NCBI GenBank assembly: GCA_019279435.1
Contig: JAAALK010000081.1
Location: forward strand, 52,381,318 to 52,445,317
Direction of reading: 5' to 3'
Source of the DNA: Zizania palustris
Taxonomy: Eukaryota; Streptophyta; Magnoliopsida; Poales; Poaceae
Length of the DNA: 64,000 nucleotides
Positions 11,701 to 20,974 of this stretch are shown one piece after another. Below the pieces are notes generated by a model, which saw only the letters and a program-made list of their open reading frames with translations, was not told where the DNA came from and searched no databases. Within the stretch, counting starts at the first letter, position 1; each line of letters starts with the position of its first letter. Position numbers and translations under genes: made by a program.

Positions 11701-12043
11701 CCACCTGTCGGTGACACGCGTTTGGACTGGGCCGGGCTCGAGGTACTTTGAGGGTTGAGGCCCATTAAGATTTAAAATGGTTTTCTGATTTAAAATAAAT
11801 CCAGTAATTCATTTACTTGATTAAGGGTTGAATCACTGTTGATAAAAATTTGTAAAAATTCCTGAAATTATGTTTTGGCCTCTAGTTTATCCCATAAATT
11901 TTTCAAGTCCAAATTTTGAATATTCCTCCCTGTTTGGCTTTAATAGGGCTCTTTTAGGAGTTTTCTTTAATAATAAAATCAAGAAATTCCATTAATACTA
12001 TTTTTCTTTTATTTTATTTCCTTTTATTTCTTGGGGTGTTACA
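8771..12043 (-). repeat. Element A 3' LTR (left copy)
   Basis: 3273 bp, ending GGGGTGTTACA. Its outer terminal dinucleotide is altered (AG instead of TG on the plus strand). Compared with the right copy it lacks 14 bp near 10457, at a GTTA direct repeat. TATA-like TATAAATA lies on the minus strand at 11280-11287. A palindrome (11-bp stem) is at 11535-11559. Pro/Arg-rich ORFs at 10780-11765 are by-products of high GC content. Confidence 0.95.
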
Positions 12044-12059
12044 ATCCTATCCCCCTTAC
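12044..12059 (-). other. Element A polypurine tract
   Basis: On the minus strand GTAAGGGGGATAGGAT directly abuts the 3' LTR. Plus-strand DNA synthesis of the element would be primed here. Elements B and C have near-identical tracts in the same place. Confidence 0.9.
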
Positions 12060-12085
12060 AGAGAATCTCATCCTCGAGATTCGGA

Positions 12086-12709
12086 TCATTCCTCGAATAG
12101 CTCACGATGTTGTGCCTTGAGTTCATCTTCTTTTTCCCATGTAGCTTCCTCTACGGGATGATTGCTCCACTGAACTTTACAGAAGCGGATGACGCGACTT
12201 CTGGTGGTCCTTTCTTTGACTTCCAATATCTTGACTGGCTTTTCCACGTAGGTCAAATCTTCTTGGACATCCAACTGTTGCAGGTCCACTTGCTCTGTCG
12301 GGACGCGAAGACACTTCTTTAGTTGGGACACATGAAACACATCATGCACTCCGGTCAGTGAGGGTGGCAGTTCCGACTGATAAGCAACTTCGCCTTGGCA
12401 TCGAATAATGGGAAACGGTCCAACATATCGAGGGGCCAACTTTCCTCTCATGTTAAACCGTTGAGTGCCACGGAGGGGTGTGACACAGAGGTAGACATGG
12501 TCTCCCTCTTCAAAGGCTAAATCTCGACGACGATTGTCTGCATAGCTTTTTTGGGGAGATTGGGCTGTCTTGAGCCGGTCTCTGATGATCCGTACCTTCT
12601 CTTCAGCTTCCCAAAGGATGTCTATTCCAAACACTTGGGATTCACCGGTTTGATCCCAGAGTAGAGGCGTCCTACACTTACGTCCATATAGGGCTTCGAA
12701 CGGGGACAT
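12086..12709 (-). pseudogene. Element A pol: integrase C-terminal part and chromodomain
   Basis: The frame opens with MSPFEALYGRKCRTPLLWD, the conserved integrase segment after the catalytic core. It passes through RGKLAPRYVGPFPI (GPF/Y module) and ends in a chromodomain with VEKPVKILEVKERTTRSRV and KVQWSNHPVEEATWEKEDEL. Chromodomains of this group are thought to steer integration to marked heterochromatin. A TAG at 12710-12712 separates it from the upstream integrase core; the intact relative B has CAG there. The last residues match B, so this end is undamaged. Read through the stop, it is collinear with B residues from about 1286 to the end. Confidence 0.92.
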
Positions 12710-13489
12710 CTAGAAGGTGGCTTGATAACTGTTGTTGTACGAAAACTCGGCGTACGGTAAACTCTTGTCCCAAGTTGTTCCAAAATCCAAGACGCATGCC
12801 CGTAGCATATCCTCTAATATCTGATTCACTCTTTCCGTTTGTCCATCTGTCTGAGGGTGGTAAGCAGTACTGAAGTTCAATCTTGTTCCCATATCTTCTT
12901 GAAGGTTCTTCCAAAAACGAGAGGTAAACTGACTTCCTCTGTTAGATACTATCTTCTTAGGCACTCCATGAAGACACACAATGCGGGCCATATACAATTC
13001 TACGAGCTTAGGGCCACTGAAGGTCGTCTTGACGGCTATGAAATGTGCTACTTTCGTTAGTCGGTCAATGATCACCCAAATCAAATCATATCCAAGCTGG
13101 GTCTTGGGGAGTCCGGTGATGAAGTCCATTCCGATTTCTTCCCAATTCCATTCAGGCACTTTAAGTGGCTGTGACAGTCCTGCAGGTCTCTGATGTTCTG
13201 CCTTTACTCTCCTACAAGTGTCACATTCTGCGACGAACTGAGCAATCTCTTTCTTCATGCTAACCCACCAATAACGTTCCTTCAGGTCCTGGTACATCTT
13301 GGTACTTCCGGGATGGATGGAGTATAAAGTATCATGGGCTTCCCTTAGGATAAGAGTCTTTATCTCTGGTTTATCTGGCACACATATCCGGGCTCCAAAC
13401 CATACGGTGCCATTCTCGTCTTCTGAAAATCCGGGGGCTTTACCTTGTCTCATGTTCTTCTTAATGGCAGCTATATCCGGGTCTTCCAT
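12710..13489 (-). pseudogene. Element A pol: integrase zinc and catalytic domains
   Basis: The segment shows the HHCC zinc region (EAHDTLYSIHPGSTKMYQ followed by CDTCRRVK), then GMDFITGLPKTQLGYD with the first catalytic aspartate. Next comes KKIVSNRGSQFTSRF, where B has SDRGSQF: the second catalytic aspartate of the DD35E triad is Asn here. The glutamate is in TDGQTERVNQ. In addition to the flanking stops (TAG at 12710 and near 13505), this substitution alone should abolish strand transfer. Length and order otherwise equal those of element B. Confidence 0.92.
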
Positions 13490-13504
13490 CTGAGCCTCAT
13501 GGAT

Positions 13505-14815
13505 CTACTCAAATAGAACTGGCTGGGTCTCCAAAGTGGCTAGATACGCTCCTGTTGTTAACCCAAGGTTTAGCTTTTCCATCTCCTTATAAAGTGAGGG
13601 CGCGTGATCCTGAATCATGATGGTGGTACAATATCCCTTACGACTTAATGCATCCGCTACCACATTGGCTTTTCTGGGGTGGTAGTGAATACCTAAGTCG
13701 TAGTCCTTTATTAATTCCAACCATCGTATTTGCCTCAGATTGAGGTCTGGCTGTGTGAAGATATACTTCAAGCTCTTGTGATCCGTAAAGATTTCGCAGC
13801 GATTTCCGACCAAATAATGCCTCCATATCTTCAGGGCGTGCACAACAGCGGCCAATTCTAAGTCATGGGTCGGGTAATTTAGCTCATGAGGTCTCAACTG
13901 GCGAGAGGCGTATGAAATAACCTTTCCGTCTTGCATGAGAACACATCCCAATCCTTGGCGAGATGCGTCGCAATAAATATGGAAGTCCTTCCAGATATCT
14001 GGTAGGGTCAATATGGGTGCTGACACCAGCCAAGTCTTGAGGATGCGGAAACTTTCCTCGCATTCAGGAGTCCATTCAAACTTCTCTCCTTTCTGTAATA
14101 ACTTGGTCATCGGCTTGGCTATCTTGGAAAATTTTTCGATAAACCTTCGATAATACCCAGCTAAACCCAGGAAACTTCGTATCTCCGATACGTTGGTGGG
14201 TGGAAACCAATCTGTAACTGCTTCCACGGTGGCAGGATCTACTGCAATGCCTTGTGCAGAGATAATGTGTCCAAGGAACTTTACTTCCACCGTCCAAAAC
14301 TTGCACTTGCTGTACTTGGCGTATAACTGGTGTTCCCTTAGCTTTCCTAAGGTTAACCGTAGGTGAGTCTCGTGCTCCTTCTGATCCTTGGAATAAATGA
14401 GGATGTCGTCTATAAAGACCACGATGAATTTGTCCAAATACTCCATGAACACCTTATTCATCATGTTCATAAAGAAAGCAGGGGCGTTGGTCAATCCAAA
14501 GGACATAACGGTACACTCATATAATCCATAACGGGTGGTAAAAGCCGTCTTGGGTATATCCTCTTCTCGAATCCTTAACTGATGATATCCCGACCGCAGG
14601 TCGATCTTAGAAAATACCGTAGCTCCTTTTAGCTGGTCAAAAAGATCATCGATCCTGGGTAACGGGTACTTGTTCTTGATGGTTACCTCGTTTAAGGCTC
14701 GGTAGTCCACACACATACTCTTAGCCTTGTCTTCTTTCTTCTCAACGAAGATGACGGGGGCACCCCACGGAGATGTGCTAGGTCTGATATAGCCTTTCTT
14801 CTCAAGGTCCTCCAA
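13505..14815 (-). pseudogene. Element A pol: reverse transcriptase and RNase H
   Basis: Reverse transcriptase motifs are present in order: YIRPSTSPWGAPVIFVEKK, CVDYRALNEVTIKNKYPLPR, SKIDLRSGYHQLRI, SFGLTNAPAFFMNMMN and VVFIDDILIYS (the YxDD-type active site, here FIDD). RNase H follows with YCDASRQGLGCVLMQ, YPTHDLELAAVVHALKIWRH, FTDHKSLKYI and ANVVADALSRKG. The frame starts abruptly because a 14-bp deletion just upstream (about 14818) shifts it from the gag-protease frame. It ends at a TAG where B has CAG. The domain itself is open and well conserved but could not be made from the element's own gag start. Confidence 0.93.
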
Positions 14816-16550
14816 CTGCTAACTCATTGGCGTCCATCCGGTATGGTCGCTTGTAAATGGGGGTGGTCCTGGGCACCAAATCAATTCGGAACTCGATGTC
14901 CCTCTTGGGTGGCATCCCTGGTAAATCCTCCGGAAATACGTCCGGGTACTCGCAGACTACCGGTATCTCTTCCAAGGTAATCTGATGCAGTCTTGATCTT
15001 CCGAACTTCAAGCTTGGCATTTGAAAAGTGACGGCAGTCCCTTCTTCACTGGTCACCGTGACTTGTCTCCGGGCACATCTTATTACTCCTTGGTGTTTAT
15101 TTAGCCAATCCATCCCGAGAATGAGGTCCAATCCTTGCCATTCTATTAGGATGGGGTCAGCCCAAAATATGGTGCCGTGGATATCTATCCATACCTTTGG
15201 GCTATAGGATAGGGCTAGAGTTTGGTTCCCAGGGGTGGCTATTAGCACGGCTCTCGGTAGTTCATTTATGTTTAGGTTGTTCTTTTCCACAAAAGCAGTT
15301 GATATGAAGGAGTGCGTAGCTCCAGTGTCAAATAAAACCACTACAAGTGCTGAATGTACCCTGAACTTACCCATGACAATCTCTGGTGCGGCCTGAGCTT
15401 CTTCAGCAGTGACGTGGTTGACGCGGGCACGGATGGCGGGGTTCGTCGCGACTCCTTGTGCGTGCTTGGGGTGGGGGCACTGGTGGGAATAATGCCCCTC
15501 CTGGCGGCAGTTGAAGCATAACACGGGCTTGCCGTGCTTGTCGCGCAGAATCTCCGCCTTCTTTGCCGGGGCGGGTGGTGCGGCTGGTGCTATGGGAGCA
15601 GGGCGAGGCTGTCTGGCTCCGGTGTTGGCGGCGGGTGGCGCCGGACGATACACTAGGCGGGGGTGGTATAGTGGCGTTGGTGGAGGAGGGGTGAAACGAG
15701 GCCTCTGAGCCATGCCCTGGTTCTGCCCGAAGGCAATCATTCTCTTCTTTTTCAGGTCGACCTTATTCTGCTGGGTCTCCTGAATGATAGCTTTATTTAC
15801 CAACTTTTGAAAGTTGGCGTAATCCCCAGAAATGAGCTGAAGGGACAACTCATCCTTCAGTCCCCAAAGGAACTTGGACTGCCTGGCCGTGTCGGTACGG
15901 ACCTCCTCAGGTGCATACCTGGCCAACCTGTTAAACTCGTGCAGGTACTCAGTGACGGTCCTGCTCCCTTGTTGCAGGTCCCGAAACTCCTGCTGCTTCT
16001 GGGCGATGATGCCGTCAGGGACATGAGCTGCACGGAAGGCAGCAGAGAACTCCGCCCAAGTATGGACGTGTCCCTCGGGCAAGGTCTCACGCAGATTGTC
16101 CCACCACTCTGCGGTGGGACCCTGGAGCTGGTGGGCGGCAAAAGCCACCCTCTCCTGCTCAGTGCAGGTCAGCAGGTCTAGCTTCTTCGCGATAGTTCTC
16201 AACCAATCCTCAGCCTCCATTGGGTTGGTGGTACTCGAGAAGGTGGGTGGGCGGACTCGGAGGAACTCCGAGAGCTGAGAGGCGGGAGCGGGGGCTAGTG
16301 TGGTGGGGCGAGGCAGCTCGGGCTGTTGGTGGAGGTGGAAGAACTGAGCCTGCTGCTCTTGCATCTGCTGCTGCTGTTGCTGCATCTGGTTCAATAGGGC
16401 AGCGACCAACTGGTTCTGAGGGGCCATCATCTCAGCCAGAGTGGGGTGGTTGGCGACTGGAGCTTGCCTCTGCCCAGTCGCTCCCCACTGTGGCAAGTTG
16501 TCGTTTTCCCCTCCGTTCTGAGGGACATCGGAGCCTTGGGTGTTGGTCAT
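14802..16550 (-). pseudogene. Element A gag-protease (frameshifted at its end)
   Basis: 582 codons from ATG 16550. The N-terminal third is Gln-rich (repeated MQQQQQQM around residues 56-68). The Ty3 capsid region includes WLRTIAKKLDLLTCTEQERV and EWWDNLRETLPEGHVHTWAE. The zinc knuckle CFNCRQEGHYSHQC is intact, with the canonical His, unlike in element B. Protease shows VVLFDTGATHSFIS. The start is supported by the equivalent ATG in B and by the 180-bp gap after ORF0. Near codon 575 a 14-bp deletion relative to B throws the frame out just before reverse transcriptase, so Gag and protease may be intact but pol is not connected. Confidence 0.93.
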
Positions 16551-16732
16551 CCTGAAGTTTCCAAAGTAGATAGCACTTTCTTAGAGGAAATTATTATTAA
16601 GCTTTATTCCCAAAATGCCATTCTTGCGGTTACATTTATTGCCTCTTATTTAATTCTTCACTCATGCCTTATATTTGACATGAATGGCAATACAAACAAG
16701 TAAAAGAAAACAATCAATCGTAAAAACTACGT

Positions 16733-17545
16733 CTACGGTAGCTCGGGGGACGAGTCGACCACGAGCTCGATGGAAACATTTGGGGTGGTGGAACTGGAGG
16801 GTCCGGCGGGTGGTGCGCTGCGGGAAATCCTCTTAGGCCTCATGGTGGGGATCCGAAGTGATTTACGCTTGCGGGGCGAAAGGGGTGCGATCTCCTCGAT
16901 GTCCTTCTTCAGTTCCTTGAGCTGGTGACGAAGTTGGGTGTTGACTATGGCGCCTCTGCGTAGAAGCTCATTCTGACGCCTCAACTCCTCCACCTCGAGG
17001 GTCAACTGGGGGTTCTACTAGACCTGTCGACGAAGCTCAGCATTCTCGCGATTCAGGTTCTCCGAGGTATGGCGGTAGAAGTCGATGGTGTCGTGCTGGC
17101 TGTCTGCGTCGAGGACGGCCTCTGTGTGAAGGTTGTCCATGGCCTCCAAAAGCCTCATGGTGCGGGCGATGGCGGAATTGCTCTGGGTGAGGGGGCTGAT
17201 GTAGATGCTGCGGTGACTCCCTGGTGTGCGCATAGGCATGAAGCGGTAGACGGTGTCGCGGAGGTGGCAATCGTAGACCAGACGAAGCTCGGCGAGGGCT
17301 TGAAGTGCGGCGCGCTGACTGGCCACCACGAATGAGGGTCCTTCGACTCCATGGGTGTAGAAGGGAGGCTGCGTGGGGGAGGAGCGGATGACAACCGTGA
17401 CCTCGCAGTAGCTCTCGCTCGCATCGGGAAAGATCAAGTGGAACGCAGGCTCATGGGAGAATCCCAAGAAGTCGACGAGCACGCGAAGCTCGTAGATGAA
17501 TCCGGCCTCGTCACGAAGAGTCCCGCTCATGGTATGGACCGGCAT
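16733..17545 (-). pseudogene. Element A ORF0, interrupted by two adjacent stops
   Basis: The frame runs from ATG 17545 through MPVHTMSGTLRDEAGF, FLGFSHEPAFHLIFPD and TMRLLEAMDNLHTEA to NRENAELRRQV. It then meets two consecutive TAG codons (about 17012-17017), where element B has CAG CAG. It continues in the same frame to 16733 with a leucine/glutamate-rich coiled-coil stretch (VEELRRQNELLRRGAIV), a basic stretch (RKRKSLRIPTMRPKRISR) and a Pro/Ser tail. Length and organisation match the 268-residue product of B. It sits between the primer binding site and gag. Function is unknown; it is not related to any domain I recognise. Confidence 0.85.
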
Positions 17546-17666
17546 CTACAAAAGAGAGAAAGTTTTTGTGAAAATCTCGGAAGATGAGAGGATAAGTAAT
17601 TTTGTAAGAAAGTAGGGTTAATATAAGTCCTAGGGTCAGGTATGTTTGGCTTCCTACAGTCAAGTC

Positions 17667-17679
17667 GGCTCTGATACCA
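17667..17679 (-). other. Element A primer binding site
   Basis: The minus strand reads TGGTATCAGAGCC three bases after the 5' LTR end, complementary to the 3' end of initiator methionine tRNA, the usual primer of Ty3 and Ty1 elements in plants. Confidence 0.95.
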
Positions 17680-17682
17680 TCT

Positions 17683-20600
17683 TGTCACGCCCCGATTAAA
17701 GAAATCAGGACTTTTATTGAAATTCCATAGAAAATCAATAAAACAAGACGTTCATCATGCGACCACGTATAAAACGAGCAATCATTCACGGTTCGTAGAC
17801 CGCATTAGTACAAAAGTGAATAAAGGTGAAGAGAAACTAATAAAATAAAGGGTCCTATATGAACGCCTCCTTCCAGTCTCGCCTTGACTGGGTCGCTACT
17901 CCAGACCTTCATCCTCCTCGTAGTAGATGGGCTCTGGTGGTGTAAGTCAATGGGGGTGAGTACAAACGTACTCAACAAGCCACCGAATGCAAATATAATG
18001 CAAGATAATAACAAGGGAGATAGTGGCTAATTTTGCGGAAGAGCATAATTTGTAAAGCAATTGAATGTGATCAATTTATTAGTAATGAAATGTAACCATG
18101 CGTATGCATCATCATCTTCTAACTCGAGGGGTACAGTCAGCCCCACCTCGCTCAACAGTCCTTACATGCCATGAATAACTCAACCATTCACACAATAGTA
18201 AACTAACTGCGAGTAGTCACACAACCCGCCCTTGACCGTGGGCTCGGCTTTTCGAAAAGATTAAATTACTCTGATCAGAGATGTACCACTGTACCCACAA
18301 GGCACGCACTCACCACTTACACCAAAGTGTAACGAGATGACCCATTCCACGGGAACTCGTGCCAAAACCTTCCATATGGTCCTCCTCGATCCGACAGCAC
18401 CCTCTTATGGGTTTTGTATCGTGTCTCGACGTGTCGAGCCTCACCATACCCCCCCTTGAGCCACGTCGGTACAAGTCACCTGCAGGTTGCCCCTTGCCCC
18501 CTCCACTATGGTGCATCGAGTCGGATTGTTCCATACTTTCAGTTAGGACTTACCCATTAGACTTGTGGTTGGTACGGAAGTGCTTTGCAACAGATCCCGC
18601 AGACTGGTCCTTATAGTGCCCCGGGTGCGACCAACCAGTTTCCGAGCTTGCACCCGGAACCCACCATACTTATAACTTAGCCAACTCCAACAGAGTCCAG
18701 AGACGAGAATAACGGGGAAATTTCATATAGTAGAATCCATCTATCTACGACTCATTCTTTTTATCCTATAGCAGTTGTGCCGGTACATTGGGCACTAGCT
18801 AATACTTTTATAGTAGAGTGACAAGGAGTTAAGGCTCAATAAGCATGGCTTGGGTTTGCACACAAGGACAGGGATCTAATAAATATAAGTGTAGGGCTTG
18901 ATGTTGAACTAATGCAATATTATCCTATGAGTTATAGCGATAATTTATTAAAACATGGGCTCAAAGATGATCAACTATTTCCACAGGAGGGTCAATGACT
19001 TGCCTTGCTCAGCAAATGGGGAAGGTGGAACCTCTGGATAAAATTCCGGCTCCTCGACGAACTCGTATTCTTCTCGATACGGAAAAAGTAAACAATACAT
19101 TCAATAAAGCATCACAAAACATAAGCATACAAGTTTTATGATTTAAATATGTGAATTGAGCTTTATTGTACTGAAGTTATATTAATAATATCAAAGGTTA
19201 AAGTTTTGGGGGTTTTCCTAATTCATTTCATGAATTATTAATTTATCCCTAAGGGGTTTTTATTTATTTAATTCATAATATTATTTTATGCTAAAGTAAC
19301 ATACTGTTTTTATGGCATTAATATGTAGAGAATAAAATGCTGAATTTAACAAAATTTGAATGGTGAAATTTGGAGTTAAAATCAGCAAGTTATGAATTTT
19401 CAAAGTTTAAACCAATTTCTGGAATTTTATTTAAACTGGAAAATGGATCTGGTAAACGGTGAGCCAAGCCCACAGTGGACTGGGCCACTGTACGCGTGGA
19501 CCAGATCAACCAGATCCGTTGGATCTAGATCCAGCGATCAGGCGCGAGGCGGGTGGCTTAAGTGACAACAGACGACCAGGATTAAAACGCACCAAACGGG
19601 TACGCGTGGACGCCTGAGATTGAGTCAAACTTTTAAATACCGATCGACGGCCAGGGTTAACCGATACCGGTTTGACCGGATCTGAGGGCTCTGATTAGAT
19701 CCCCTCAGGATCTAATCTTGGTCGTTCGCTCGGGATCGTGCGGCTTGGATGGATTCCGGCACGGCACGTGGTGACGAGGGTATTTTACCCTTCGTCTCCG
19801 GCGATGGCGGCCTCGGGTGCGGCGGCGATGGCGGCGGCGAGGGCCTAGGGGCCTAGCTTTCAGCAAAAATGGAGAGAGGGGAAGATGGCGGTCACGACGG
19901 TACCTCTGATGGCGACGGAGGGCGACAGATGGTGATCGGCGGCGAGGGGTAGACGAAGGGGATTCTCGGGAGCTCGACGGCGATGGCGATCCGGCGGGTT
20001 CCACGGCCAACAGAGGGGTGGCCGAGGACGGGCGGTCGTCGACGGTCCTGACGGTGGCGGTGGCTAGGGCGGGGAAGGATGGAGTCAACGGCGAGCGGCA
20101 TCCGGAGTTGAAACAGAGGGGAAAACCTGAAAGTGAAGGGGGAGCGCTCTGGTTCACTCGAGCTTGGCTGCGGTGGTGTGGGCAGAGGGCGGCGACGGGG
20201 ATGGGTATTTATAGGGGCTTGCCAGCGTAAGGAGGGAAGGAAACCGAGGGTTTCCAAGAACTCCGACGAGGGTTTCCATTCCCTCGGCCAAGCTTCCTAA
20301 AGTGCGAAACCGCGTCGCCTATAGATGGAAAGGGATCGCGGTGATCAGAGGAAGGGAGTCCGGAGACGATCGGGCGAGATCGGGCGGCCGGCGGCGAGAA
20401 AACAGAAGGGGATCGCCGGGAAAAGGAAGGGGGGATCCCCTTCCAACGAAGAAGACGAAGCTAACAGGTGGCCCCCACCTGTCAGTGGCCGAGCGCGAAG
20501 CCAACGGCGCCGACAGGCGGGCCACGGATGTCAGGGAGCGAGGACGAGAGGGGAGGGGCTGACCAGTGGGACCCAGGCGGGCGCGAGTGGGAGAGGAGAG

Positions 20601-20969
20601 AGGGGGAGTGCGCCGACAGGCAGACCCCACCTGTCGGTGACACGTGTTTGGACTGGGCCAGGCTCGAGGCACTTTGAGGGTTGAGGCCTATTAAGATTTA
20701 AAATGGTTTTCTGATTTAAAATAAATCCAGTAATTCATTTACTTGATTAAGGGTTGAATCACTGTTGATAAAAATTTGTAAAAATTCCTGAAATTATGTT
20801 TTGGCCTCTAGTTTATCCCATAAATTTTTCAAGTCCAAATTTTGAATATTCCTCCCTGTTTGGCTTTAATAGGGCTCTTTTAGGAGTTTTCTTTAATAAT
20901 AAAATCTAGAAATTCCTTTAATACTAATTTTCTTTTCTTTTATTTCCTTTTAATTCTTGGGGTGTTACA
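17683..20969 (-). repeat. Element A 5' LTR (right copy)
   Basis: 3287 bp, TGTCACGCCCCG...GGGGTGTTACA. TATA-like TATAAATA lies on the minus strand at 20206-20213. It has numerous substitutions against the left copy and keeps the 14 bp missing there. The palindromic hairpin of the family is present near 20461-20485 with one mismatch. Confidence 0.95.
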
Positions 20970-20974
20970 ACGCC

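Larger units (their letters stand above)
8771..20969 (-). mobile_element. Element A: full-length, decayed Tekay-type Ty3 chromovirus with ORF0
   Basis: 12,199 bp flanked by ACGCC on both sides (8766-8770 and 20970-20974). The minus-strand order is LTR (20969-17683), primer binding site, ORF0, gag-pol, polypurine tract, LTR (12043-8771). The left terminus begins AGTCACG where the partner LTR has TGTCACG, a terminal point change. The two LTRs differ by many substitutions and indels, so it inserted earlier than element B. All reading frames carry nonsense or deletion damage. A C-terminal chromodomain plus an ORF upstream of gag matches the Tekay/Del group; as I recall, the rice elements RIRE3 and RIRE8 also carry an ORF0. 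It sits inside the Tat antisense ORF. Confidence 0.95.

Noticed and set aside
10780..11765. Several overlapping Pro/Arg/Ser-rich ORFs of 70-180 codons in the LTRs of A (also 19705-20684, 26568-27404, 35512-36350, 6037-6993, 60393-61269).
   Set aside because: They lie in GC-rich LTR sequence, occur on both strands and in several frames at once, differ between LTR copies and have no domain features. They are composition artefacts.
14802..14815. Programmed -1 frameshift between gag and pol in element A.
   Set aside because: Element B has one continuous frame; A simply lost 14 bp.
15511..16555. Long plus-strand ORFs opposite gag in A (and 31004-32196 in B).
   Set aside because: Shadow frames of the Gln/Pro/Ala-rich gag coding sequence; low-complexity and not conserved as proteins.
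17667..17679. Match to initiator methionine tRNA.
   Set aside because: Only the 13-nt 3' end is present, directly after an LTR, so it is a primer binding site and not a tRNA gene. I found no tRNA, rRNA or CRISPR array in the window.
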